Shown in pieces: positions 55,090 through 64,000 of a stretch of 64,000 bases of DNA. Under the pieces are notes generated by a model. The model ran no database searches, was not told the DNA's origin, and saw only the letters and a program-made list of their open reading frames with translations. The translations under genes were made by a program, and so were the position numbers. The number at the start of each line of letters is the position of its first letter. Position 1 is the first letter of the stretch. Origin of the DNA: Plasmopara viticola (Eukaryota; Oomycota; Peronosporomycetes; Peronosporales; Peronosporaceae); the NCBI GenBank assembly GCA_001695595.3, contig MBPM02000032.1:724094-788093 (forward strand), in the 5' to 3' direction.

Positions 55090-56484
55090 TTAAACATGGT
55101 TGCCGATAGCTTGCGCGGCCTTTAACTCATTCGCCAAAATCTTTCCATGATCAGTCGTTGCGGAGCTTATAATAACCTCAATCTCGTCAGCGTTGTAGTA
55201 TGACTGGATGATCTCGTTGAGGTCCACCTCCTTCTTTGTCTCTTCTCGATACATTTCCACATACTTCATCCATACTTCAAGCTCGGGATCATCAGGAACA
55301 AGCTGCGGTTTTAAAAAAAGCCCCAAATGTCTGAAAACATCCCGCGGCTTTAACCCTTCCTTTGACCAGAGCTTTAGTAATTGGTCTTGAAGGTTTGTCG
55401 CTAGCGATGCTGTTTCCTGTGACCGCTTTGACGAGAATATTACCGCACACAGACCAGCGTTACCCAAGGATTGTACAGCTGATCAAATAGCGTGACTGGT
55501 GCACCAGGGTTGTACTCGCTGACATAAATGTACCAAATTTTGAACGCAGGGTCCAAAAACAAGTTGTTTCCAAACATGTCTAGGCCTAAAATGCGAAACA
55601 CTACGTGTGCGTCGATTTGACGGTCTCTCCAATACGACATCAACTCAATCTGCAGTTTTGTGGCGACAGCTTGAAGTGACGTGTTTGCGTCTTTCTGTGC
55701 CCGTATTAGCATCTTCGCCAGCATATAATCACCGTATTGCTTCTCCAAAATTGCAACAATCGATACTTGTTCGTTGGGATGCTCCACATTGTAGTTCTCC
55801 ACGTAATCAATCCACGCATTAAACCAAGAATTCGACAAAATGTACTTGTCGACCTTGTCGAGCCCAAGTTCGGTGTAAACAGAGAAAGGATCCGTATTTT
55901 CCGGCCTCCACCCATGCAACATCAACTCAGTCTGCAGTTCTGTGGCGAAAGCTTGAAGTGACGTGTCTGCGTCATTCTGTGCCTGTATCAGCATCACCGC
56001 CAACTTTAAATCACCGTAATTGCTCCCGCAATTTTTCTACAATCGATACTTTTTCATTAGGATGCCCCGAATTAAAGCGTTTCACGTACTTGACCCACTC
56101 ATGAAACCGAGAATTCGACAAAATGTCCTCGCCGACCTTAGCGAGCTTTAGCTCGGAGAAAACAAAGTAAGGATGCGCATTTGTCAGCCTCCACCAAGCT
56201 ATTTTGACCTGAAGTTGAGTGTTGACAGCTTGTTTCCACACCGCCCGCGTGCTTTTGGCCAGCAAGGTGGTAACTTTATGTGCCCAGCCGATCTCTTTGA
56301 TACCATTAACCCTCTCTTCGTCTCTTGCAGACGACGGTTTCGAGACGAAGGGACCAGATCGATCTCCAGTCGATGGAAAAGTCCCTAGAGATGTGGGGGA
56401 CGCTGTCGCATTCACAGAAGCGTTGGCTTGAGCGATACCGAAGAGGAGTGTTAGAAAGACTAAAGCAATGCTGCAACGACGCAT
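55090..56484 (-). pseudogene. E10: four-LWY-module effector pseudogene (two frameshifts)
   Basis: The start at 56484 (MRRCSIA leader) gives a signal peptide, DRSGPFVS in the RPGTL position, and DEER. Module a (AWWRLTNAHPYFVF, then HEWVKYVKRF) runs to a one-base gain near 56020 (CAATTACGG instead of CAATACGG). Module b, in the next frame (GWRPENTDPFSVYTELGLDK, then NAWIDYVENYNVEHPNEQVS), closely resembles module a and is an extra unit absent from the three-module relatives. Module c (YWRDRQIDAHVVF, then KIWYIYVSEYNPGAP) ends at a one-base loss near 55466. Module d follows (LWSKEGLKPRDVF, then EVWMKYVEMYREETKKEVDL), with the family end GNHV. As it stands only the leader and most of module a are made. 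Both lesions are single-base changes. Confidence 0.88.
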
Positions 56485-56487
56485 TTG

Positions 56488-56545
56488 TGATCTTGCTAGC
56501 CGAATGAAAAATGGAAGGGTTGTGCTAGTGAATTGCATTCCTGGT
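56488..56545 (-). promoter_or_regulatory. Core promoter block of E10
   Basis: On the minus strand CCCTTCCATTTTTCATTCGG then CTAGCAAG, with AATGCAATTCACTAGCACAA upstream. Confidence 0.5.
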
Positions 56546-56995
56546 ATCCATTTGCGTATCCACTAAAAAAAGGAGGAGCCATATGATGCATACAAGCGGG
56601 TATCTTGGCTGGCTGTCTGCTTTTAAAGTGCCGACGTCTGCTCAACATTTTGTGGCATGGCTACAAAGATAATGAATGCAAATCATCAACTAAGACTTCA
56701 TTGCAGATAGCAGATACGGCCAAGCATTGGCTGAAATTGATTAGGTTTACTTACATCAACAGAAATTTACATTGCGCAAGAAATTAAGCCGTGTGATTTT
56801 ATTTTGGGTCTAGTCAAATCTGGTCTGCTATAGCAACGGTAATAAAACAATGATACAGCGAACTGTTTGACGCTCACACAAATTACCCCAGTAAACTGAG
56901 TTTTCTTGGTTTTTTGCAAACATTCGTACAATGGATGCCATTAATCATTAAGACATACTTGAATTAGTAAAATGTATGATAAATTGACAAAACCG
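56546..56995. other. Upstream region of E10
   Basis: No gene. It resembles the upstream region of E9 (for example 56640-56770 against 51460-51600). Confidence 0.5.
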
Positions 56996-57077
56996 GTACG
57001 GAACCCGGTTCTAGTATGGGTCGGTTACCTACCAGCATCCCGCGATAGAGCCAGCTTAGTCCTAGCGCGTGGGTTCC
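56996..57077. mobile_element. 5'-truncated copy of the tRNA-derived SINE
   Basis: TACGGAACCCGGTTCTAGTA through TAGTCCTAGCGCGTGGGTT matches the last 80 bp of the element at 57215-57521 with about ten differences. Confidence 0.8.
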
Positions 57078-57214
57078 AGTGGCTTAAATTCTCTAAAGTG
57101 CCTGTATAGCAGCTTAGCTGACGTCCGCTCAACATATTGTGGCCTGGCGTCAAATATAACGAGTAAAAATTTGGCCTTTTCGACTTATAGCGGATACGGC
57201 TCAAGCATTGGATG

Positions 57215-57521
57215 AAACCGATCCTGTGGCTCGAGCGGTTAGCCGTTCGACCCAAGACCGGGAGGTTCTGGTTGATTCCCATAGGTTCCGAATTAAGGAG
57301 GCCGGAGATAAGTCACTAAAGTGGACGAGCCTTCACACCCGAGTGTGTGACTGCCCTACCGACTGGCGCCTGATTGGGTAACAAAAGGGTTGGGCGGGAA
57401 CGCCCCACTGACCGAAAAAGCCCCATAGTGTAATGAGGGGTACGGAACCCGGTCTTAATATGGGTCGGTTTTATCAGCGTCCCGCAATAGAGACAGCTTA
57501 GTCCTAGCGCGTGGGTTAAAT
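57215..57521 (+). mobile_element. tRNA-derived SINE, full length, with perfect target duplication
   Basis: The head contains a Pol III box A-like TGGCTCGAGCGGTTAG (57226-57241) and a box B-like GGTTCTGGTTGATTCCC about 20 bases downstream, as in a tRNA. The element is flanked by a perfect 15-bp direct repeat CTCAAGCATTGGATG (57200-57214 and 57522-57536). The repeat itself belongs to an intergenic sequence found upstream of other effectors, so the target is known. There is no coding capacity. Confidence 0.85.
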
Positions 57522-57536
57522 CTCAAGCATTGGATG

Positions 57537-57961
57537 GTTCTACTTATACCAACAGACATTTATATTTCGTGAGAAAACAAGTTCAATTTTCGGTCTTTAG
57601 TCAACTTTAATCTGCTGAAACTACTATTAGCAACAATTATAAAGATAATACAGCGCTCCATTTTTCTAAACCGGAGGAAGGAATCTCACACATATGACCC
57701 CAATAAACTGGATTTTCTTAAATAGTCGTCCGTGCATCGCTTTAGTGTCCAAGAACCTATTTACCAAAAATCTTTATGAAGTAGTGGCGAATGTTAAGCG
57801 CTGTAAAACCCGATCTATAGCAACAACAATCAATAAAGCAAGGCAACGACGGTGAACAGCGGCCATGTTGCAAACCCATTATCTTCTCAGCGCGGATGTA
57901 TGAACAGCTATATTGCCATTTTGTTGATCTTTGAGAATAGAATCAAGCTACAAATCGTGTT
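57537..57961. other. Spacer with module X (57800-57930)
   Basis: Module X is clear here (TAGCAACAACAAT, GCAACGACGGTGAACAG, CAGCGCGGATGTATGAACAG). No gene. Confidence 0.5.
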
Positions 57962-59048
57962 TCAATAAGCTTGCGCGGCTGCAACTTAGTCGCCACCTTC
58001 GTTAATTATTTCGCCTGCTCCTTATGGTCAGCCTTTGCTATCCTGATAATAATCGCAATCCGGTCTGCGTCGAAGAAGCTTTTAATGATCTTGTTGAGTG
58101 TCATGTCCGTCGCTGTCTTTTCCCAATTGTTGCACACCTCATCCATGATTTAAGCTCTGATTTAAAAAGAAGATCAATAGGAATATTGTCAAGTATAATA
58201 TGTCTGAAAAACAAGCTTTGGCGTCACCTGTCCATTCAACCAAAAGTTTTCTAGTTGGATTTGAAGGGCTGTCACCAGCGCTGCTGACATCCCTGACTGT
58301 GTTGCTGCAATTGACGAAGTCAGACTCACGTCATCGATAGTGCAAAACCGCTCATCAAAGAGCGGCATTGATTTATTAGGATTGCACTTGCCAAAATAAA
58401 TGTCATGGATATCATATGCACGGCCAGTAAGCGATTTGCGATGGTTTGGGTTTGATTGTAATACGTTGTGCAGTCTGTGTGAATTATATCCATGGTCTCT
58501 CCAATACTGCACTTACTCAATCTGCACTTTTGTGCCCATAGCTTTAGGTCACGTGCCTGCCTCCCACTTCGCCTGTTCCGACATCACCGACAATGTATAT
58601 ATATTGTATTGCTCCCGCAACTGCGCGCAAATCTCGGAAGGCTTCGAATTGTAGTTATGTACGTACTTGACCCCAAAATGAAACCAAGCATCTTTGACAA
58701 AATGTTCTCGCCGATCTTATCGAGCGTAAACAAAAAGAGAATTCGCATTTTCCACCCTCTTTCGAGCTTCTTTGAGCTCACGCTGAGAGTTAATGTCTTG
58801 TTTTTACAACGCCACCTTGATTTTGGTCAGTAAGGTGGCAAGTTAATATCCCTTGTCGAAAGGTTTTATATGTTTTCTCTCCTCGGCTCTTGCATACGGC
58901 GATTCTGAGATGAGGGTACCCGATCGATCTCCAGTGGATTAAAACTCCCTTGGACTGTGGCGGATGCAGTCGCATTCGCAGAAGCGTCGTCTCTTGCGAA
59001 AAAGATACGTACTATCAGGAGTCCTAAAGCAACGCCGCGAAGACGCAT
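57962..59048 (-). pseudogene. E11: effector pseudogene
   Basis: The start at 59048 gives MRLRGVALGLLIVRIFFARD and a plausible signal peptide. A frameshift in the leader, as in E2, turns the RPGTL/dEER DNA into VPSSQNRRMQEPRRENI-stop. Module 1 survives only in part (VENANSLFVY, GENILSK) with frameshifts near 58600-58750. Modules 2-3 are partly open at 58189-58512 (YWRDHGYNSHRLHNVL, DIHDIYFGKCNPNKSMPLFD) and end in a frameshift. The second tryptophan of module 2 is replaced by H. Confidence 0.8.
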
Positions 59049-59499
59049 TTGTAAACTTGCTAGCGGATTGTCCGATAAAGTGCAGCACAGGAGCCAAATT
59101 ATACATCGTGGGTGATATAATTGATGCTGACTTACTTGCAAGTGCCAGTTTGGCAACCATGCTGACGTCTGTTCGAAATTTGACACTCCTTTGGCTTGCT
59201 ACCCGGTGTAACAAATATGTTTACTTGAGTCGAACGCAAATTCAAGACATTATTGCAACATACTGCGAATGTTTAGCTCATTACGGTGGGCGCAAATAAA
59301 ACATATAGCATAGGGGTGAAAGAAAAATTGTTCATTGACTCTAATTCAAACGTCACCCAAACCTATAGCCGTGCTTAGCATTGCCAGAAGATTAACGTAT
59401 CATACTGGCCTGTCTTACGTCATGTAACTGATCTAGTCATTTATCTTTCCAGTCTCACGACGCTAAAATTGCAGCGACTCAAACGCAATTGCTGATTGA
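59049..59499. other. Spacer E12-E11
   Basis: Positions 59340-59500 are the family 3' flank (CCCAAACCTA.AGCCG.GCTTAGC and CAGTCTCACGACGCTAAAAT). No gene is seen. Confidence 0.5.
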
Positions 59500-60373
59500 G
59501 GCAACTTCTGAGCTTGCGATTCACCAACTTTTCCACCACTTTTTGGTCATGATTAGTCTTGCTGCTTGCAAATAACTTGAATCTCGTCTGCTTTATAAAA
59601 AGTCTATAATTTCGTTGAGTCTTTTTTTCTTCTCGATACGTCCTCGCATACCTCATTCACACTTCAATCTTCGTATTATCGAGACGACGCGTTGGGTTTT
59701 CATTGAGCATTGAACATTATATGAGCAGCTCTGGCGTCACACCATGCCTAGACCAGAGTCTTCTAGTTGTCCTTGAAGCGTTCTCGCCTGTACCGTGGTT
59801 TCTTCTGATCGTTTTGTAGCGAAGATAGATCCGCGCTTCCAAAGGTACAGTACAGCTGATCGAAGAGTGGCATTGACCAACAAGGATCAAATTTGCTGAT
59901 ATAGATGTTTCAGATAGTATACGCACGGCCCGTAAGCAAGCCCGGAGGAGGGGTTCGGCCAAACTGCAAAAGGTTGTAGACTACAAGTGGGTCAACTACA
60001 TCGTCTTTTCAAATCGACATCCGCTCGCACTGCAGTGTTGTGCCAACATCTTGGATTTACGTGACTTCCTCTTCCTTTGCTTGTTACAATATCATCGCCA
60101 ATTTATTGTCAGTATATTTTGCCCGCAACTTTTCAATAATCGACGCTTTTTTATTGGGATGCTCCGCAATTACATTTTTCACGTATTTGACTCACACATT
60201 AAATTAAACGCTGATTTGAGCTCAAACTGAATGTTTCAATCTTGTTCACAACACCTGCGTGTTTTTGAATTTACCTAAAGGTGCGGTTTGATTGTGACAT
60301 TCGCAGATGCGTCGGATTTTGCAATAAAGAAGAACACTAATAGGAGTGCGAAAGCAATGGCGTAATGACGCAT
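59500..60373 (-). pseudogene. E12: heavily decayed effector pseudogene
   Basis: The start at 60373 gives MRHYAIAFALLLVFFFIAKS and a signal peptide, then stops after about 35 codons. The RPGTL/dEER region is deleted. Pieces of modules follow on the minus strand: GRAYTIWNIYISKFDPCWSM-like DNA at about 59870-59935 and MRYARTYREEKKTQR at 59600-59656. Frameshifts and stops are frequent. This is the most eroded copy. Confidence 0.7.
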
Positions 60374-60381
60374 TTGTAAAT

Positions 60382-60415
60382 TCTCTGGCCAAATAAATAA
60401 TGAAGGAGTGCTTTG
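60382..60415 (-). promoter_or_regulatory. Core promoter block of E12
   Basis: On the minus strand CTTCATTATTTATTTGGCCA, the same as E7's block, survives although the gene is the most decayed of the set. Confidence 0.5.
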
Positions 60416-61545
60416 CGCATCAGCTAATAAGGATGCGAGGTCTTAAGACTGTACAGTGGTTCTATCTACGTTTGTTCGACGATTTGAAAATTCGGTGCTT
60501 GGCTCTATAAACATATATAATTATTGGATAGCGGATCGCAAAATTAGCCTTATCATTAGCTAATTACTTATTGCTACCTATCGCGAACACGTCCCAAGCA
60601 ATGGCAGGTATCGATCAGTTCTACTAATTTCCAGCCCGATAAAAAAACATTTCACTTCCTGCGGCCGGAGCGATCAAACTCCACTGGCATAGTACAAAGT
60701 CGTAGCAATTGTAATCTTTTGGCATCGTCAGCGCTTAACAGGACAAATCATCCCCCTTATACGTTATCATACAAACGATGCTTTAATAAAAACATATTTT
60801 TCATTTATTGGGGTCATTTGTATTGACAATCCTTCCTTCGGCATCTGCACTGCAATACGTTCGTTGCCACAATGAGGCGATTAAATCAAAGTCTAAGAAA
60901 GGGGCTCCAAGCGTCTATTAATGGACTACTGGACTCTACAGTCATGATAAAGGTGGCGACATGAAGTAAATGCGTTAACAAAAGTTAGTATGCTCAAGCT
61001 GGACCATAAAAGTTCAAGTCTTTTTAATATCATCAGCCTATTTTTCCGAAGACTTTCGTTGATCATTCCGTCATACTCAAGGACGATTACGTTTAAAATA
61101 GATTGACAAAAAATATGTGGTGCTGGCGAATGTTGGCGCACAAGTACCCCATCTATAGCAACCATATTTAATAAAACAAGACAACGACGGCGACAACCGT
61201 GACTCTGTTGTAAGTTCTTTATCTCCCCTGCGCAAGTGTATGTACAGCTATATCTGCGCCCAATGACTCAATGTACGTTTTGGAGAGAACATGAGCTCCA
61301 AACCTTGCTCTATTGCGCAATACACACACAACCATCTCGCTAATGTACGAGTGGTAAATTCGTGCTTGAGTTTTTTCCAATGACGAGTTTGAACGAGATC
61401 CACTTTTTGGCCTTTAGGATTTGTTTTGTTATTGTTCGTAATGCGGTAAAAACTACAATAATTGTTGGATGACAAGGTAATTAAGCGTCTTTAAATTTAC
61501 TGTGCTTAGAATGGCTTTGAAAGCGATGTTTAAAATGAATACTAT
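60416..61545. other. Spacer with module X (61130-61340)
   Basis: No gene was recognised. Module X marks are ACAACGACGGCGACAACCGT and TACAGCTATATCTGCGCCCA. Open frames at 60926-61165 and 61248-61475 (minus) have no motif. Confidence 0.5.
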
Positions 61546-61788
61546 ATGGAGGCTGTAGACGCATTCAATTGCTTAAATACTTCCACAGCAAGACGCACGG
61601 AATGGTGCCAGCTTGTTAATCATTGCTGTCGCAACTTATCAGCTCTTTTAAAATGGTTTGATCCGACACACCCGGCTTTGATGCCGCATTGGCGGTTCTT
61701 CATACCACTATCTCATTCGGCACACACTTCTCGCTGGCATAGATTTCTAACTTTCCTAAAAAGATGCAATTGCGGTTTGCACCTTTAA
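61546..61788 (+). CDS. Unidentified 80-codon ORF
   Basis: A cysteine- and tryptophan-containing peptide beginning MEAVDAFNCLNTSTARRTEW. No signal peptide, domain or paralogue in the window is recognised. It may be chance or a fragment. Confidence 0.15.
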   Translation: MEAVDAFNCLNTSTARRTEWCQLVNHCCRNLSALLKWFDPTHPALMPHWRFFIPLSHSAHTSRWHRFLTFLKRCNCGLHL

Positions 61789-62640
61789 AAGTAAGGATAC
61801 ATTTTTAATCGCAAATCCTGTGTTTAATCAACTGACGTAGTCAAATTTGGAATAACGTCTTTCCTTGTTTTACGAAGGCGAATCGCCCTTCGGTCATGAT
61901 TCATCGTAAAGCTTCTTAGTTCTTAGCCATCAAGGTATTTGAGCCTTTGAAATTTTGCAGTGTGTAAGATGCTTTCCTCGACCGAGACACTTTACGCGCT
62001 TTAATTGGCTCTCCTATCCACACGGGCTGGTCTTTTTCCGCGGTAGTGCAAAAATTTGCCCCGTGTATTGACGTGCCCCAGAACAATTAGCAATATTCAA
62101 TTTACTGACTTCCACCTGAGGGCATGAACAGCGCACTTTACATACAGACTTTTGATGACCACAATGTAATCTACTCCGCCAATCTACGCCTTCAATAAGT
62201 TTTTAGCTCCTGACAAGCCGCTTTTTTCTTTATCGTCGCCTTCAAGACGACCTTCTACCACATCCAATCTTTTTGAATTCGAACCGCATAAAAAAGTTCC
62301 AAACTTGCAATCCGATTCGGGCAGTTTTTATTGAGCAGTGTGCTACAAAAAGGCGCTCGTCGTTGATGGGGCGTCGAGCATGGTGGCGTGGGTTAACGCT
62401 AGCTTTTGAATATGTGAAAGAATGTTCTGGGTTTTTTGTTGGGTTTAAGGGCTAACGTTTGCCCATATGATCATAAGGATCTAAAAAGTATTTTTAAACT
62501 GACGATGTGATTAAAATATTCTGCTACAAACGTAGACAATCACAAAAGGCTTATCAATTGATGTTATTGATCGCTTCAATTGTAGCGTTATTAGCGACCA
62601 AGTAAATGTTTTGAAGACTGCTCGCCGAACGTGTCTTTTA
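61789..62640. other. Spacer, nothing recognised
   Basis: No repeat shared with the rest of the window and no recognisable coding signal was found on either strand. Confidence 0.4.
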
Positions 62641-63360
62641 TGTCACATTTAGAGATATTATAATAGTCACAAATTGCCATCGGAAACAGTTAATTGGCTT
62701 GATGAATCAAGGCACGCTTATGTCGCGTATATTCAATGGGATATGATGAAAAATGTATTTCACAATCACGAGAAGCTTAAAGGAGGTACGTGCTTAAGCA
62801 GCAGTGGATCCTTTCCGCCGTACATTATCCTGGCAGAGATTAATGCGGTATCTTTGCTCATAATCGTCATGTAACCCTCCCGAGTTCGATTTGAGCCAGG
62901 GGGCGCTGCAAAGTGCGAAAGATTGTTTGGAAGATAATCTTGGATTTAGTTTCATTAAAAAAAGCTAGGGTGGACATTTGAAAGGATTAGAGTGTAAAAA
63001 ATCACTCAGCCGGAGAAGCTAAAAATCCAACAGGGTCGTTACGGCTGCTTCAAACTTGTGTCCCTTCTAATGACCACGAATAAATTTGTCGTTCGATTCA
63101 TTACTCGCGAAACAATTAACGATCCGGATCTTGGATTTCAAGTCCGGACAATGGCACAAATCCGGGATTTTTAGGCGCCAAAAAAGGCATGCCAAGGCTA
63201 TTCATCTAATCGAAAAATTTAAAATAATGGGCAGAGGCACCAGGTGTACCTTGATTTACATCGGGATCCATAGTCATATCAAAAGTCGCCTAATACTGTG
63301 TGTACTGCAGAAGAATGGAAATGTCTCAAAAGAGCCGAGGCCAATCTTCTAGGCAAACCG
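62641..63360 (+). pseudogene. Possible unidentified gene fragment
   Basis: Open pieces at 62674-62874 (LPSETVNWLDESRHAYVAYI, then KLKGGTCLSSSG) and 63086-63352 (with TINDPDLGFQVRTMAQIRDF in an alternative frame) look more protein-like than the surroundings but do not match a family I know. They could be parts of a broken gene or chance. Confidence 0.2.
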
Positions 63361-64000
63361 GGCCGTATACAGCGTGAAAGTAGATACGAATTTCATATAA
63401 ATGACCAAATAGCAAGTTTTTTATAGAGGCGAGTCTGTAATTGTCACGACTATTGCAAAGAGTGTTTTTTGGCTAAGTATTACTTTTGACATTGCCATTA
63501 TTTAAGTTTCAATGCAAAGACAAAAAAATTCTTGCGACTTTAGCACGATCACAAAAAAGTTTAATTAATGCTGGTGTCGATATGGTAATATTTCTAGATA
63601 GTTTAATGCAACATATGTGTCAAGACCGGTAGCGAGCAGTCTGATGGCCATGACGATGGGGCAGATTGTGTGTGTAAAGTTGCACAATGATAGACCATTT
63701 TTGTTTTTCTTACTTTTCTAGTTGTGGTCGATATCGAAACAATAGTAATACAGTGGCAGTGATTTTATTTATTCAAAGAATGGTTTGTCACCCTTTTGTT
63801 GGATAGTGTTAGTGATTTTGGCGCTTCAAAACCCGATTGATAGCAACAACAATAAATGAAGCAAGACAACGACGGTGAAATAGTGATCCTGTTACAAACT
63901 TTTTTAACCTTATTAGCGCGAACAAATGGCCGGCTATATCTACACCTATGACTTTCTAATGATCTGAGAGAGTCTTATAAATAAAAGACAAATCACAAAC
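63361..64000. other. Intergenic sequence with module X at the right edge (63740-63985)
   Basis: AGTAATACAGTGGCAGTG (63746) matches 22070 and 39250. TAGCAACAACAATAAATGAA and ACAACGACGGTGAAATAGTG match the other module X copies. This suggests that another effector gene lies just beyond the window. Confidence 0.5.

Noticed and set aside
57215..57300. A true tRNA gene
   Set aside because: Box A-like and box B-like sequences are present, but the surrounding bases do not obviously form an acceptor stem, and the sequence continues as a 300-bp element with a target duplication, so it is a SINE head.

Overview
The window looks like nuclear DNA of a plant-parasitic oomycete (Peronosporales: a downy mildew or Phytophthora relative). 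The reasons are a cluster of secreted proteins with a signal peptide, a dEER motif and tandem LWY (WY-type) helical modules, an Inr/FPR-like core promoter in front of them, and oomycete-style Gypsy, Copia and Mutator-like debris. I cannot name the species. There is no intact housekeeping gene. Almost all coding signal is one effector family plus transposons and captured gene fragments.

Layout. 0-5.3 kb: a dispersed repeat (family R) split by a decayed Copia element with two LTRs. 6.0-7.5 kb: minus-strand wreck of an NSUN5/Rcm1-type rRNA cytosine methyltransferase. 8.4-9.6 kb: an intact effector (E1), then a 51-bp tandem repeat. 10.0-12.9 kb: second copy of R. 13.2-14.3 kb: a TIR element carrying a coiled-coil gene fragment. 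14.6-16.1 kb: a SEC31 (COPII coat) pseudogene. 16.2-16.7 kb: an effector fragment joined to Gypsy RNase H. From about 16.7 to 47.6 kb two large units repeat in tandem, each with the order Gypsy remnant, effector A, effector B, inverted R pair, effector C. Unit 1 holds E2 (pseudogene), an extra broken E3, E4 (intact) and E7 (pseudogene), with a TIR element and a MULE inserted at 24.9-27.7 kb. Unit 2 holds E5 (C-terminally truncated), E6 and E8 (pseudogenes). From 47.6 kb a third, diverged Gypsy/effector/R region follows, with E9, E10, E11 and E12, all broken. E10 carries a fourth LWY module. 57.0-57.5 kb holds a tRNA-derived SINE. 60.4-64.0 kb has no recognisable gene.

The effectors lack a canonical RxLR. 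A conserved RPGTL-like stretch precedes the dEER. The three best-preserved proteins align almost without gaps, and the two conserved tryptophans in each LWY module are always 32 residues apart. Of twelve gene-sized copies, two are intact, one is truncated by one base near its end, and nine are pseudogenes with independent lesions. The region therefore reads as a birth-and-death effector cluster that grows by segmental duplication and is eroded by small indels, nonsense changes and transposon insertion.
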